Shown: piece by piece, positions 28,457-38,221 of the stretch | Layout of the letters: each line of letters starts with the position of its first letter | How positions within the stretch are numbered: position 1 is the first letter of the stretch | NCBI GenBank assembly: GCA_019358855.1 | Contig: JAHHII010000004.1 | Coordinates: 310,001-374,000, forward strand | DNA: 64,000 nucleotides | Reading direction: 5' to 3' | Source: Timaviella obliquedivisa GSE-PSE-MK23-08B | GTDB lineage: Bacteria; Cyanobacteriota; Cyanobacteriia; Elainellales; Elainellaceae | Translations under genes and position numbers: made by a program | Notes under the pieces: generated by a model | What the model saw: only the letters and a program-made list of their open reading frames with translations | What the model was told of the DNA's origin: nothing | Databases searched by the model: none

Positions 28457-30245
28457 CTGGCACAGTAGGTGGAATTTGTTGCAACAAAATCAGCCGCTCG
28501 ATTACCGCTTTCACAACCGGAGCGGCTACTGTTCCCCCAAAAGCATTCTCTCCTCGCGGCTCATCAAACACTGCCAGAACCGCGTACCGGGGCTTTTCGG
28601 CTGGAAAGATACCGACAAAGCTGGTAATCCTAGCCCCATCAATATATCCACCGTTGGCAGCCGCCTTCTGCGATGTTCCTGTTTTACCCGCAACCCGATA
28701 GCCCGGAATTTGCGCTGCTTCCCCTGTGCCATCGGTTACAACTTCTTCCATCATCTTCAGCACCGCTCTGGTGGTTTGGGGTGAAAAGATTTGGCGAGGC
28801 TGAGGACGAGTTGGCTCCCATTGCATCTCGCCGTCTGGACTATAAAGCCCTTGCACCACATGAGGAACAATCAGCTTGCCGCCATTGGCGATCGTGCTGT
28901 GCAGTTGGAGTAACTTCAACGGGGTTAGCGAAAGCCCTTGCCCAAAGGCAGTTGTTGCAGGTTCAATAGGTGACTCGGTAAATTGCTCATAGCCTTTGCT
29001 TTGCCCCGCCGATTCCGCAGGGAGGTCAATGCCAGTTTCTTGGTCTAGCCCCAGTCGTTCTAGCCAGCCGTAGTAAAGCCCTGCTTGCAGCTTATTCATC
29101 AAATGCACCATGCCGACGTTGCTGGAGTATTTAAGGATATCAGCGATGGTCAGATTGCCCCGTCCGCCCTGAGATTCAAAGTCATTGTTTTGAATCGTCC
29201 AGCCGCCCACTTTAATCGCGCCCTCGTCGTAGAAGGTATCCGTAGGCTGAGCCGCACCTGCCTCCAGAGCGATCGCCACATTGATGGGCTTAAAGGTCGA
29301 ACCTGGCTCATACAAATCGCTCAAGATCCAATCTTTACGGCTCTCTGGTGAAGCCTCGTAATACTTGTTGGCATCATAGGACGGCTCTGAAGCCATCGTA
29401 ATCAACGATCCGTCCTGCACATCCATCACCAGCACTGCACCCCGTTTGGCGCTATATGCCTCAAGCTGCTGCTTCAAAATAGACTGAGAAGCTCTTTGTA
29501 ACTGGCTGTCTACAGTCAATTTGAGCCGCTGTTCATCTTTTTTGAGAAAATCTTCTGGTAAGTTAATCGGAATAATCGAGCCGTCGCCCGAACGATTCAA
29601 CTGCATTGCGCCCGTTGGACGCTGCAATAGTTTTTCCGACGATAATTCTATCCCAGCCTGTCCTTGGCGGTCTTGGTTAACATAACCGACCACATTCGCG
29701 AATAAATTTTGTTGAGGGTAAAGCCGCTGCTGTTCTTCAATTAAATCCATGCCATCTAGCTGCAAACGGTTGATGCTGCTAGCGGCATTTTCGGTGAGCA
29801 AATCGGCAATCCGAATGCCTGTTTCAGCAGTGCCAAACTGTTGCAGCAAATCCACAGCAGGCTTGTTAACCAGAGGAGAAAGAGCCGCCGCGATCGCTTC
29901 TTTCTCTTTTTTAAACATGACGGGATGAACAAACAGCGTATAAACGGGGCGATCGATCGCCAGCACATTATTAGTGCGATCGATAATAGGACGACGCGGT
30001 AGCGCAGCGCTCATCGAGATCATTTGCTGCCCCTTTGCCCGCTCCTGAAGCATGGATGCCTCGAAAATCTGAATGCGCAGCAGGTTCACAGTCAGCAGCG
30101 CCATGCCAAACATCAGCACGCTCCAAACGATCACTAGGCGCGATTTAGAGATAGCGTCAAGAGTATGGGCAGGTCGTCGAATAGGCGATCGACGTTGATC
30201 GGGTCGCCGCCGCCGCGCACCTGAAGGAGGAAAAGAAAGAGCCAT
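28407..30245 (-). CDS. ftsI: Penicillin-binding protein FtsI/PBP3-type transpeptidase
   Basis: A 612-residue class B penicillin-binding protein. One N-terminal transmembrane helix (~residues 34-54) anchors it. The transpeptidase has SXXK in [15 protein letters not shown] in [10 protein letters not shown] and KTG in [11 protein letters not shown]. It cross-links septal peptidoglycan. It follows, on the same strand and 47 bp downstream, a small FtsL-like membrane protein, which fits the usual division-gene arrangement. Its 3' end overlaps glmU by 50 bases tail to tail. Confidence 0.93.
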   Translation of the reverse strand: MALSFPPSGARRRRPDQRRSPIRRPAHTLDAISKSRLVIVWSVLMFGMALLTVNLLRIQIFEASMLQERAKGQQMISMSAALPRRPIIDRTNNVLAIDRPVYTLFVHPVMFKKEKEAIAAALSPLVNKPAVDLLQQFGTAETGIRIADLLTENAASSINRLQLDGMDLIEEQQRLYPQQNLFANVVGYVNQDRQGQAGIELSSEKLLQRPTGAMQLNRSGDGSIIPINLPEDFLKKDEQRLKLTVDSQLQRASQSILKQQLEAYSAKRGAVLVMDVQDGSLITMASEPSYDANKYYEASPESRKDWILSDLYEPGSTFKPINVAIALEAGAAQPTDTFYDEGAIKVGGWTIQNNDFESQGGRGNLTIADILKYSSNVGMVHLMNKLQAGLYYGWLERLGLDQETGIDLPAESAGQSKGYEQFTESPIEPATTAFGQGLSLTPLKLLQLHSTIANGGKLIVPHVVQGLYSPDGEMQWEPTRPQPRQIFSPQTTRAVLKMMEEVVTDGTGEAAQIPGYRVAGKTGTSQKAAANGGYIDGARITSFVGIFPAEKPRYAVLAVFDEPRGENAFGGTVAAPVVKAVIERLILLQQIPPTVPVKDPIEAQVEVQPPSP

Positions 30246-30292
30246 GTTGTCACTACGTTGTCACTAAATGTTATCGCCAAGCGGACAAGCCC

Positions 30293-30835
30293 TTAATAGC
30301 CCAGGGGTTTATTAGGCAGAAGATCGGGGGTAGAGGCTTCGATATCGGGCTGGACAGCAGGACGAGGGGCAGCAGGTGCCAAAAAGATCATGCTGCTGGG
30401 GCTAGGAGCCACTAAGCCCGTCTTTGGGGTTTCTGCCTGTTGCGCCATCTGATTTTTCAAAACTTCGTTAGTTGCCATCAACTGCTGCTCCTGTTTTTGC
30501 AGCGCTCCCCACCGACGATATTCCTGCCCCCAGCGCTGCTGCGTAAAAACCGTCCAGCCATAAATTGCCAGGACAGCACCCATCAGTACCAAGGTCATCA
30601 CCGTAGAGCCTTGCTGCACCTTCATCAAAAGCTTTAGCCACGCTGGCACAGGTCGCGGCTGAGGCAGCGGGGTGACCCTGGGCGTAGGGCGAACCTGCGG
30701 CTTCAGGTCAAACGCATTAGCAGACTCTGGGCGGCGAGGCTCAGGGGGGCGAAGGTTGGGCAGTGTAGAGGTTCGGTAAGCTGTTCTTCGAGCCGATCGC
30801 CGATCTGGAATATCTTGTCTGAGAGCCGCCGTCAT
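30293..30835 (-). CDS. FtsL-like bitopic membrane protein
   Basis: A ~180-residue protein with a Pro/Arg-rich cytoplasmic N-terminus, one transmembrane helix (STVMTLVLMGAVLAIYGWTV) and a short periplasmic coiled coil (QEYRRWGALQKQEQQLMATN). It ends in a Pro-rich tail. Topology, size and position directly before ftsI match cyanobacterial FtsL, a recruiter of FtsI to the septum; sequence alone is too weak to prove it. The ATG at 30835 is chosen; an ATG at 30865 would add ten residues. Confidence 0.7.
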   Translation of the reverse strand: MTAALRQDIPDRRSARRTAYRTSTLPNLRPPEPRRPESANAFDLKPQVRPTPRVTPLPQPRPVPAWLKLLMKVQQGSTVMTLVLMGAVLAIYGWTVFTQQRWGQEYRRWGALQKQEQQLMATNEVLKNQMAQQAETPKTGLVAPSPSSMIFLAPAAPRPAVQPDIEASTPDLLPNKPLGY

Positions 30836-31302
30836 AGGGGTTATGTCCTGCTGATAAAGATGCACTGATTGAGTGCTGATATTTGGGGTAAATAGATGGA
30901 TTAAAGAACATGCCGATCGCCTTTGTACTCACTTCTGTACTCAAGAAATAGTACGAAAATTGAACGGCTTGAACAGTTCCACAAAGTATAAGGGGGCAAA
31001 GGGAAAATATCACACAATTCTGAACAATTTTATGGATTGTTTCTCAATTAAAGAACATAATCAGCCTAATAAAAAGGTAGAGACGATGAGCCGGACAAAA
31101 TACTAAAATCTTTTACACTTCAAAAATTGTTTTTTAGGGTTTTTCCTATCAGAATTAAATAAGCTGAGCTAGTGTAGGTCAACTGATCCTAATTGGGGAG
31201 ATGGGGTAAAACCCCTTACTTAGAGCTTTGGATTTTCCGTGCCTGTATTATTTGAATTATTTGAACGATTTTTAACTCAAGAAACTTTTAGCTAGGTAAG
31301 CT
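30836..31302. other. Divergent intergenic region
   Basis: About 470 bp of AT-rich DNA between the FtsL-like gene (minus) and cofH (plus). No coding frame with family resemblance, RNA gene or mobile element is recognised. It must contain promoters for both directions. Confidence 0.5.
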
Positions 31303-32436
31303 GTGCAGACTCAAACGGTTGAGGCTATTTTGAACCGGGCTTTGGCAAATCATGATCTCTCAGAAGCAGAGGGCGTACTGCTGTTGCGGCAAAAAGAGGC
31401 AGGGGCGATCGCGGCAATTCGCCAAACCGCTGACCAACTGCGCCAGCAACAATCGGGTGAAACGGTCACTTACGTGATCAACCGCAACATCAACTTCACC
31501 AACATTTGCGAACAGCACTGTAGCTTTTGCGCCTTCCGCCGCGACGAGGGGGCAGAAGGCGCCTACTGGCTAGATGAAGCCAAAATTTTAGAAAAAACTA
31601 TCGATGCAGTTGCCCGCAACGCCACCGAAATCTGTATGCAGGGTGGTTTGCACCCAGGGGCAAAGCTAAATGGTGGTTCTCTCCCTTACTACTTGCGAAT
31701 CGTCCGCACTATTAAAGAAAGTTTCCCTCATCTGCATCTTCACGCCTTCTCGCCCCAGGAAGTAGAATTTATTGCGCGGCAAGATGGACTGAGTTTTTCT
31801 GAGGTGATTGATGCGTTTCAAGAAGCTGGGGTTGGCTCAATGCCGGGAACTGCCGCCGAGGTTTTGGATGATGCGGTGCGGCGAGTCATTTGCCCTGAAA
31901 AAATCAACACAGAGGTTTGGTTAGAGGTCGTGAGAACTGCGCATTGCTTGGGTATGCCGACAACAAGCACTATCTTATCGGGTCATATTGAAACGCCTGA
32001 GCAGCAGATGCGGCATTTGGGGCTACTCCGATCGCTGCAACAACAGTCTTTAGAGCGTAGCGATCGCGGCTTTAGCGAATTTATTGTGTTGCCCTTCGTT
32101 GGGCAAGAAGCCCCCAAGCCTCTGCGTAGTCGGGTCGGACGCGATCAACCTATTCTAGAAGATGCCTTGCTGCTGATGGCAGTCGCTCGGATCTTCTTAG
32201 GGAATTGGATTAGCAATCATCAGCCGAGTTGGGTGAAGTTGGGCTTGGCAGGGGCAACAGAGGCGCTGAACTGGGGTTGTAACGATATTGGCGGGACGTT
32301 GATGGAGGAACATATCACTACCATGGCAGGCGCAACTGGCGGCACTTGCATGGAAGTGGAAACCTTGCGATCGGCGATCGAAAGCATTGGGCGATCGCCC
32401 CGCCAACGAGACACGCTCTATGGAGTGATTGCTTAG
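31303..32436 (+). CDS. cofH: FO synthase subunit 2 (radical SAM)
   Basis: A 377-residue radical SAM enzyme. The cluster motif CX3CX2C is in NFTNICEQHCSFCAF, followed by EICMQGGLHPG and the C-terminal GGTLMEEHITTMAGATGGT typical of CofH. With CofG it builds the deazaflavin FO; in some cyanobacteria FO (8-HDF) is the antenna of DNA photolyase. cofG is not in this window. The start is GTG at 31303. Confidence 0.9.
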   Translation: MQTQTVEAILNRALANHDLSEAEGVLLLRQKEAGAIAAIRQTADQLRQQQSGETVTYVINRNINFTNICEQHCSFCAFRRDEGAEGAYWLDEAKILEKTIDAVARNATEICMQGGLHPGAKLNGGSLPYYLRIVRTIKESFPHLHLHAFSPQEVEFIARQDGLSFSEVIDAFQEAGVGSMPGTAAEVLDDAVRRVICPEKINTEVWLEVVRTAHCLGMPTTSTILSGHIETPEQQMRHLGLLRSLQQQSLERSDRGFSEFIVLPFVGQEAPKPLRSRVGRDQPILEDALLLMAVARIFLGNWISNHQPSWVKLGLAGATEALNWGCNDIGGTLMEEHITTMAGATGGTCMEVETLRSAIESIGRSPRQRDTLYGVIA

Positions 32437-32522
32437 TTTCCCTTCAAGTTCCTTTTTGGGGGCTGATTGCTCTTGCTCTCCGGCTTTAGCAAAGAATTTA
32501 CTGCCTTCAGCGATCGCCTCTG

Positions 32523-32720
32523 CTAATCTGCTTGTTGCTCACGAGCTTTTTGTTTCGTCTCAATTAGTTCAGCCAAATGCTCCATCGATCGCACTGGAGT
32601 TCCAGGCACTGAACCCACCCGATCCATCAATTTGTAGAATGCTTCGTTATCGCTGCGATGCTGTAAGACGTAAGACCAAAGTTCTGACTGAGACATCGTT
32701 TCGAAGTTTGGCTGGTTCAT
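32523..32720 (-). CDS. Small protein, partner 2 of a two-gene cyanobacterial module (DUF6887-like)
   Basis: A 65-residue hydrophilic protein beginning MNQPNFETMSQSELWSYVLQHRSDNEAFYKLMDR. From memory this pattern (PNF..M...EL..YVL.HR.D.EAF) matches a cyanobacterial family listed as DUF6887. Its ATG overlaps the stop of the upstream gene by four bases (ATGA), so the two are translationally coupled. The function is unknown. Size, coupling and patchy occurrence are reminiscent of toxin-antitoxin pairs, but nothing in the sequence shows such activity. Confidence 0.7.
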   Translation of the reverse strand: MNQPNFETMSQSELWSYVLQHRSDNEAFYKLMDRVGSVPGTPVRSMEHLAELIETKQKAREQQAD

Positions 32721-32905
32721 AGAAAAGTTGTCTCCCCATTTTTGTTGAGAGTCACAACGAACTCTTCAGTTGCTAGAATAACAGTATTTCTCGTACGCTC
32801 GTCTATCCGGACGAGGTAGATCAATCGGTACATTGTAGTCAGTTGATAGCAAACTCGGAAGCATTCTAGAGCTTGAGCCGAGGATGGCAATGAGGGAGTT
32901 TGCAT
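32717..32905 (-). CDS. Small protein, partner 1 of a two-gene cyanobacterial module (DUF6888-like)
   Basis: A 62-residue protein. The motif QALECFRVCYQLTTMYRLIY followed by LVRIDERTRNTVILATEE resembles a family I recall as DUF6888, often paired with DUF6887. It is the first gene of the pair and overlaps the second by four bases. A 149-bp MITE begins only 17 bp upstream of its start, so its promoter probably lies in or beyond the element. The function is unknown. Confidence 0.7.
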   Translation of the reverse strand: MQTPSLPSSAQALECFRVCYQLTTMYRLIYLVRIDERTRNTVILATEEFVVTLNKNGETTFL

Positions 32906-32921
32906 AAACCGAGTTGTCTAA

Positions 32922-33070
32922 GAGGATGTCTGAGAAGTATCAAAGATTCTTACACTCGCCCCCCATCCCCCCATTCTGGGGGACTTCCGAACCAATGCTC
33001 CTTCAAAGTCCCCCAAAATGGGGGATTCAGGGGGCGGATCGGATAGCAATCTAGACTTCTCAGACATCCT
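32922..33070. mobile_element. MITE, 149 bp, with 16-bp perfect terminal inverted repeats
   Basis: The ends are AGGATGTCTGAGAAGT (32923-32938) and its exact complement ACTTCTCAGACATCCT (33055-33070). CTAA flanks both sides (32918-32921 and 33071-33074), as expected for a 4-bp target duplication. Inside, CCCCCATTCTGGGGGACT and AGTCCCCCAAAATGGGGG form a second inverted repeat. There is no transposase gene. The end sequence and YTAR-type target suggest mobilisation by an IS5-family element elsewhere; that is inference. Confidence 0.85.
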
Positions 33071-33185
33071 CTAAGGCTGAGTGAGCAAATATCATCATCC
33101 TACAATTTTCCAGACCCTCTATTTCATAATACCGAACCCGAGAGAGCAGGAACAGAAATGACGAAGGGCGACAGAAGACTTTAGT

Positions 33186-33677
33186 TTACTGCTGCGTCCT
33201 CACCTCTTCTGCCCGAAACTGCTGCTGATCATCTAGCGTCCAGCAGCGATAGTCTGAGACAACGCCCGATCGCACAGACAGAATTAGATAAGAATAATCT
33301 GACCAGGCTAAGCGGCGATCGCTCTCGGAAGGCACTGCCGGATGATCGGGGTGAGAGTGATAGACCCCCACAATATTAAGTTGATGATCGCGGGCGTAGC
33401 GCTGGGCAGTGAGAAGATCTTGAGGATCAATCCAAAAGCGATCGCGTTTGCCGATGCCAATGTGATGAATGATCGCCGTTAGCTCTGCGCCTACTTCTGG
33501 GTTCCAAGCATTAACCGTTTCCCAAACTTTGGTGACTTTTTTAGTTTTGGTGGCTTGTTTAAAGAGGCGATCGGGCGTGAGATGCCCGAGCAGCAGTCCG
33601 CAGCATTCTTCGGGGTAGGTGCGAGTAGCGTGGGCAATCAGCTGTTGAACCTGTAGAGCGGATAGTTGAAGAACCAT
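33186..33677 (-). CDS. JAMM/Mov34 family metallopeptidase (M67)
   Basis: A ~163-residue JAB1/MPN protein. The JAMM zinc motif is complete: VYHSHPDHPAVPSESD (HXHX10D) with the upstream Glu in PEECCGLLLGH. Bacterial members cleave small protein conjugates or C-terminal extensions, for example on sulfur-carrier proteins for cysteine or cofactor synthesis. No ThiS- or E1-like gene is next to it, so its substrate is open. The ATG at 33677 is preferred to the GTG at 33683. A 10-bp inverted repeat spans its start region. Confidence 0.88.
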   Translation of the reverse strand: MVLQLSALQVQQLIAHATRTYPEECCGLLLGHLTPDRLFKQATKTKKVTKVWETVNAWNPEVGAELTAIIHHIGIGKRDRFWIDPQDLLTAQRYARDHQLNIVGVYHSHPDHPAVPSESDRRLAWSDYSYLILSVRSGVVSDYRCWTLDDQQQFRAEEVRTQQ

Positions 33678-33725
33678 TTTCACTTAAAGAACTGTAGAAA
33701 CAAGCATTTTAATTCTTAAGTGAAA
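33678..33725. promoter_or_regulatory. Inverted repeat at the JAMM gene start
   Basis: TTTCACTTAA (33678-33687) and TTAAGTGAAA (33716-33725) are exact complements 28 bases apart, directly upstream of the JAMM protease start. It could be an operator or an mRNA leader hairpin. Confidence 0.4.
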
Positions 33726-33736
33726 GACAAGCTGGA

Positions 33737-33766
33737 CTTAATACGGCATTAACCCACGAAATTACG
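33737..33766 (+). promoter_or_regulatory. Candidate Pho box before the phosphonate operon
   Basis: Three degenerate 8-bp units at 11-bp spacing, CTTAATAC, ATTAACCC and AAATTACG, resemble the cyanobacterial SphR/PhoB box (CTTAACCT repeats with 3-bp gaps). They lie about 130-155 bp upstream of the operon's first gene. Two units fit fairly well and the third fits poorly. Confidence 0.35.
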
Positions 33767-33831
33767 TTTAATCATATGATTCGCGTGAAGATCTAGACAA
33801 AATGAGTAGGTTTGATTCTTCAGCCACCAGA

Positions 33832-33841
33832 TGTCTAGACA
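33832..33841. promoter_or_regulatory. Palindrome TGTCTAGACA, candidate operator
   Basis: A perfect 10-bp palindrome 50 bp before the phosphonate operon start. Its half TCTAGACA also occurs at 33792-33799, 42 bp (about four helical turns) upstream, which suggests paired binding sites. Confidence 0.35.
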
Positions 33842-33891
33842 TTTCTAACGATATTCACACTATGCAATTCACAATATTTAAGTGACAGAAA

Positions 33892-34986
33892 ATGTTTAGA
33901 AGAAATAAGTGGTTCAATTTTAGCTCAAAAGTCTTGATGGCTTGGGTGCTTACCTTTGTCGTAGCTGCATGTGTGACTCAGCAACCCGATGCTTCAACTT
34001 CTGCTGATCCTGCGGCAGTAACAACAGGAAATTCCTCTTCTCTAGTTGTCTACACGGCTCTTGAGGATGATCAAATTAAGGAGTATCTTTCCTCGTTCAA
34101 AACCCAGCACCCAGATATTACGGTTAACACGGTTCGAGATTCTACGGGCATTGTGACCGCTAAACTCATGGCGGAAAAAGACAATCCTCAAGCGGACGTG
34201 GTTTGGGGATTAGCAGCCACAAGTTTACTGGTTGCCGATCAGGAAGGTATGTTGGAACCTTACGCGCCCAAAGGGCTGGAGCAAGTGCAGGCGCAATTGC
34301 GAGATCCTCGTAACCCGCCGACCTGGGTTGGCATTGATGCCTGGATGTCTGCTTTCTGCGTCAATACCGTAGAGGCGAAAAAGAAAAATTTAGCCATCCC
34401 CACATCCTGGGCAGATTTGACGAAGCCAGAGTACAAAGGGCAAATTGTCATGTCTGATCCGGCGGCATCGGGCACAGGTTTCCTGTCTGTTTCGGCGCTT
34501 CTGCAAATGAAAGGAGAGGAAAAGGGATGGCAGTATCTTGATGCGCTCGATCAGAACGTTGCAGAGTACGTCCCGTCTGGCTCCAAGCCTTGTAAGTTGG
34601 CAGGAACAGGTGAGCATCCCATTGGTGTTTCTTTTGATTATCGGGCGGCAAAGGCAAAAGCTGACGGCGAGCCAATTCAAGCGGTTTTTCCTAAGGAAGG
34701 ATCGGGTTGGGATATTGAGTCCAATGCTTTAGTCAAAAAAGCGCAAATTAAGCCAGCGGCTAAGACATTTTTAGACTGGGCAATTTCGATTGACGCTAGC
34801 AAAAAGTATGCCGAAAATTTTGCTGTAACTGCTGTGAAAACGGATGTGCCAATTCCAGCCGGATATCCTGCTGACCCTCTTGCGCAGATGACTAAAAAGA
34901 ACGACTTTAATTGGGCAGCAAAAAACCGCGATCGCATTCTTGCCGAGTGGACGAAGCGGTATGGTTCCAAAACAAACAAGGGCTAG
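33892..34986 (+). CDS. ABC transporter substrate-binding lipoprotein, phosphonate (2-aminoethylphosphonate) type
   Basis: A 364-residue periplasmic binding protein of the iron/AEP group. The signal peptide ends in a lipobox (VLTFVVAAC, Cys ~27). The mature part starts [19 protein letters not shown] and contains [39 protein letters not shown] and [20 protein letters not shown]. The match, and the enzyme genes downstream, point to an AEP-binding protein rather than an iron-binding one. It is the first gene of a five-gene plus-strand operon. Confidence 0.82.
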   Translation: MFRRNKWFNFSSKVLMAWVLTFVVAACVTQQPDASTSADPAAVTTGNSSSLVVYTALEDDQIKEYLSSFKTQHPDITVNTVRDSTGIVTAKLMAEKDNPQADVVWGLAATSLLVADQEGMLEPYAPKGLEQVQAQLRDPRNPPTWVGIDAWMSAFCVNTVEAKKKNLAIPTSWADLTKPEYKGQIVMSDPAASGTGFLSVSALLQMKGEEKGWQYLDALDQNVAEYVPSGSKPCKLAGTGEHPIGVSFDYRAAKAKADGEPIQAVFPKEGSGWDIESNALVKKAQIKPAAKTFLDWAISIDASKKYAENFAVTAVKTDVPIPAGYPADPLAQMTKKNDFNWAAKNRDRILAEWTKRYGSKTNKG

Positions 34987-35129
34987 AGAGACTAAGCGCT
35001 CTTGCTCGTTAGGGTTACGTCGCGATCGGTAGGTTGTAATAGGCAGTGAAGTTAGAACTCAGCTTCATTGCTACCTGCCGATTAAATACTCACGTTCCAT
35101 TGTCCTCCCCGAAAGGAGCAACAGACACT

Positions 35130-36341
35130 ATGACCTTCTCAGAGCAATCATCCGTAAAGTCAATTCAGGAAAGCCCATCTTCTAGCACCACTTCACTTTC
35201 CAACACCGCTTCAGAACAGTCACAAACAATCCGCCAACTTGGAGAAGCTCCAGCCCGGAATTTAGGAGAGCCTTATCTCCAAGTAGAAAATGTTCATAAA
35301 ACCTTTGGACAGTTCGTTGCCTTGCGTGATATTCATCTGAATGTTTATCCGGGTGAATTTGTCTGCTTGTTGGGCCCAAGCGGTTGTGGCAAAACCACCT
35401 TGCTGCGAATTATTGCTGGGCTAGAAGACCAAACGAGCGGACGGATTATTCAAGCAGGCAAAGATGTCTCCAAGCTCCCGGCAGCAAAACGAGATTTTGG
35501 CATTGTGTTTCAGTCTTATGCCTTGTTTCCAAACCTGACGGCGACTCAAAATATTGCTTACGGATTGCAAAATGCCAAAGAGTCCAAGCAGAAAATTCAA
35601 ACCCGAGTGGAAGAATTATTGGACTTAGTGGGGTTGGAAAGCTTTGGGCAAAAGTATCCTTCTCAAATGTCCGGTGGACAGCAACAGCGGGTAGCGTTAG
35701 CCAGAGCGTTGGCACTGTCGCCAGGACTTCTGCTGCTAGATGAACCGCTTTCTGCGTTGGATGCTCAAGTTCGAGTGAAGCTGCGCACTGAAATTTCCCA
35801 ATTGCAAAAGCGACTGGGAATTACCACTGTGATGGTGACTCATGATCAGTCTGAAGCTTTGGCGATGGCAGATCGAGCGGTTGTCATGGACAAAGGGTAC
35901 ATTGCCCAAGTGGGAACGCCTCGAACTATTTATCAGCATCCGAATACGCCTTTTGTTGCTAACTTCATTGGGGTGATGAATTTTCTCCATGGGGGTGTGG
36001 TCGCACCTAGTCAGATCCGTTGCGGCAATATTATCTTTGACGTGTCTCAAAATGAAGCTTCGCCCAATCAAGCGGTTACCTTAGCGATTCGTCCCGAAGA
36101 TATTCAGATTTTGAAACCCGATTCGCCTGAATTATCTCTTTCTAATGTTGTAATTGCCGAAGTACAAGCGATCGAATTTTTGGGTTCAGCGTACCGTGTC
36201 ACTTTGTGTCCTGAAGGCAATGCAAAAGAGTTAATTGCGATCGAGCTTTCCATTCAAGAAGCGAGTAAGGTCGATCTCACTACCCATTCATTGCTCAAAC
36301 TGCGGTTTCCACCCGATCGCATTCAAGTTTTTGCGACTTAG
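35130..36341 (+). CDS. ABC transporter ATPase, phosphonate type
   Basis: A ~403-residue ATPase. Walker A GPSGCGKTTLL, signature MSGGQQQRVALARAL, Walker B LLLLDEPLSALD and the H-loop VTHDQSEALAMADR are all intact. The C-terminal ~100 residues form a TOBE domain (VTLAIRPEDIQIL). A Ser-rich, probably disordered N-terminal extension of ~45 residues precedes the core. The ATG at 35130 has GGAG upstream; longer frames are less likely. It powers import by the fused permease encoded next. Confidence 0.9.
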   Translation: MTFSEQSSVKSIQESPSSSTTSLSNTASEQSQTIRQLGEAPARNLGEPYLQVENVHKTFGQFVALRDIHLNVYPGEFVCLLGPSGCGKTTLLRIIAGLEDQTSGRIIQAGKDVSKLPAAKRDFGIVFQSYALFPNLTATQNIAYGLQNAKESKQKIQTRVEELLDLVGLESFGQKYPSQMSGGQQQRVALARALALSPGLLLLDEPLSALDAQVRVKLRTEISQLQKRLGITTVMVTHDQSEALAMADRAVVMDKGYIAQVGTPRTIYQHPNTPFVANFIGVMNFLHGGVVAPSQIRCGNIIFDVSQNEASPNQAVTLAIRPEDIQILKPDSPELSLSNVVIAEVQAIEFLGSAYRVTLCPEGNAKELIAIELSIQEASKVDLTTHSLLKLRFPPDRIQVFAT

Positions 36342-36414
36342 GTACTTTGAACGTTGTAGAAAAAATTTGGTCGTCAAGAATCCAAGATCGTAAATCTAAA
36401 ATTGGTTAATTGCC

Positions 36415-38196
36415 ATGACTGCATCTACAGACCAAAAAGGGGCGATTCAATTAGCCCTGGGGAAGGTTTTTCCAAAGCGGCAGCACATTGTCACGACTGA
36501 AGACTGGATCATGCGCGTTTTGCTGGTCTTGGCGACATTTTGGCTGCTGTTAGGCGTGGTCTTGCCACTTTACCCCACCATTACTCGCAGCTTTCAGGAT
36601 ACTGACGGCAACTGGATTGGGCTGGCAAACTATGTTCAATATTTCACGACACCTGCTCTAGGTGTGTCGTTATTCCATAGTTTTTATGTGGCGATCGCCA
36701 CTACTTTGGTTTCCGTCGGTCTAGCTTTTGCCTACGCCTATGCCATTGCTCGGACAAAAATGCCAGGTAAGAATTTCTTTCGGATTTTGGGTCTTTTGCC
36801 GCTCTATATTCCACCGTTGGCTCATGCGATCGGTTTAGTCTATTTGTTTGGAAATCAAGGATTATTCACCACAGGACTGTTTGGACTCGTTCCAGGATGG
36901 AACATTCAGCTTTATGGTGCCAACGGCATCATCATTGGTTTATCTCTTTACTGTTTTCCCCAAGCCTTCGTTATCATGATGACCGCATTACGGTTAACCG
37001 ATGCTCGGTTGTACGAAGCCGCCGAAGTTTTGGGGAGTTCTCCCATTCGCACCTTCTTTACCGTAACGTTACCTGGCGTTAAGTATGGGCTAATTAATGC
37101 CATTTTTGTTTGTTTCATTTTGGCATTCACTGATTTTGGTGTACCCCAGGTTGTCGGTGGTAGCTATAACGTTCTTGCTACAGATATTTATAAGCAGGTG
37201 GTGGGTCAGCAGAATTTTTCCATGGGAGCAACCATTAGCGTATTTTTGTTGATTCCAGCACTGCTAGCATTTGTTGTCGATCGCTTGATTAATCGTCGTC
37301 AAACGTCTCAAGTAAGCGCCAAATCTGTCCCGTTTCAGGCTAAGCCGAGTCCTATACTAGATCGAGCAATGCTGATTTTTTGTAGCTTGGTAGTGCTGTT
37401 TGCTCTGCTGGTTTTTGTCACTATCATCTTTGCGTCATTGGTTCAGTCCTGGCCTTATAACCTGACCCTGGGCTTAAAAAATTACGACTTTAGCACGGTC
37501 GGCGGCGGTGGCTATAATGCGTTTTGGAACAGTATCCGGATGTCGCTTTACACGGCAATATTTGGGACAATTATTGTGTTTATCGGTGCTTATTTAATAG
37601 AAAAAAGTAAAGAGTTTCAATGGCTGCGATCGCTCAACTATTTTCTATCGACGCTGCCTCTGGCTTTGCCAGGTCTGGTGCTGGGCTTCTCCTATGTGTT
37701 CTTCTTCAACAAGCCACTTTGGTCAATTCCGTTTACCAACTATGCTTTGGTTAATCCGTTTAATTGGCTGTATGGAACTATGACGCTTCTGGTGATTGCG
37801 ACCACCATTCACTTCTATGCGGTCAGTTTTTTAACTGCAAGTACCGCTTTAAAGCAAATTGACCCAGAGTTTGAATCTGTCTCTGCGTCAATGCGAGTGC
37901 CATTTTACAAAACCTTTTGGCGGGTGACTATACCCCTTTCTCTAGCCGCCATTCTAGAAATTGGCATTTACTTCTTCGTCAATGCCATGATCACGGTTTC
38001 AGAAGTAATTTTCATCTACCCACCCACTTTGCCCTTGGCATCTGTGGCAATCATCAACATGGATGATGCTGGAGATACGGCGGCGGCGGCGGCGATGTCT
38101 ACTCTGTTAGTTTGCACCAGTCTAGGCGTTCGGTTGCTCTATTGGTTACTCACACGCGGACTGCAAAAGCGCACTCAAGCCTGGTTAGTTCGGTAG
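36415..38196 (+). CDS. ABC transporter permease, two domains fused
   Basis: A 593-residue membrane protein that contains two complete permease domains. Each has its own EAA loop for contacting the ATPase: [20 protein letters not shown] (~residues 200-220) and [20 protein letters not shown] (~residues 484-504). About 12 transmembrane helices are predicted. In some systems of this class the two permeases are separate; here a single polypeptide forms the channel. It belongs to the putative AEP transporter between the ATPase and the phosphonatase-like gene. Confidence 0.9.
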   Translation: MTASTDQKGAIQLALGKVFPKRQHIVTTEDWIMRVLLVLATFWLLLGVVLPLYPTITRSFQDTDGNWIGLANYVQYFTTPALGVSLFHSFYVAIATTLVSVGLAFAYAYAIARTKMPGKNFFRILGLLPLYIPPLAHAIGLVYLFGNQGLFTTGLFGLVPGWNIQLYGANGIIIGLSLYCFPQAFVIMMTALRLTDARLYEAAEVLGSSPIRTFFTVTLPGVKYGLINAIFVCFILAFTDFGVPQVVGGSYNVLATDIYKQVVGQQNFSMGATISVFLLIPALLAFVVDRLINRRQTSQVSAKSVPFQAKPSPILDRAMLIFCSLVVLFALLVFVTIIFASLVQSWPYNLTLGLKNYDFSTVGGGGYNAFWNSIRMSLYTAIFGTIIVFIGAYLIEKSKEFQWLRSLNYFLSTLPLALPGLVLGFSYVFFFNKPLWSIPFTNYALVNPFNWLYGTMTLLVIATTIHFYAVSFLTASTALKQIDPEFESVSASMRVPFYKTFWRVTIPLSLAAILEIGIYFFVNAMITVSEVIFIYPPTLPLASVAIINMDDAGDTAAAAAMSTLLVCTSLGVRLLYWLLTRGLQKRTQAWLVR

Positions 38197-38221
38197 TTTT
38201 TTAATCATTTGGAGGTGCAGA

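Noticed and set aside
33892-36341. Iron (Fbp-type) ABC transporter
   Set aside because: The binding protein and ATPase resemble Fbp systems, but the phosphonatase-like and FAD genes downstream favour aminophosphonate uptake.
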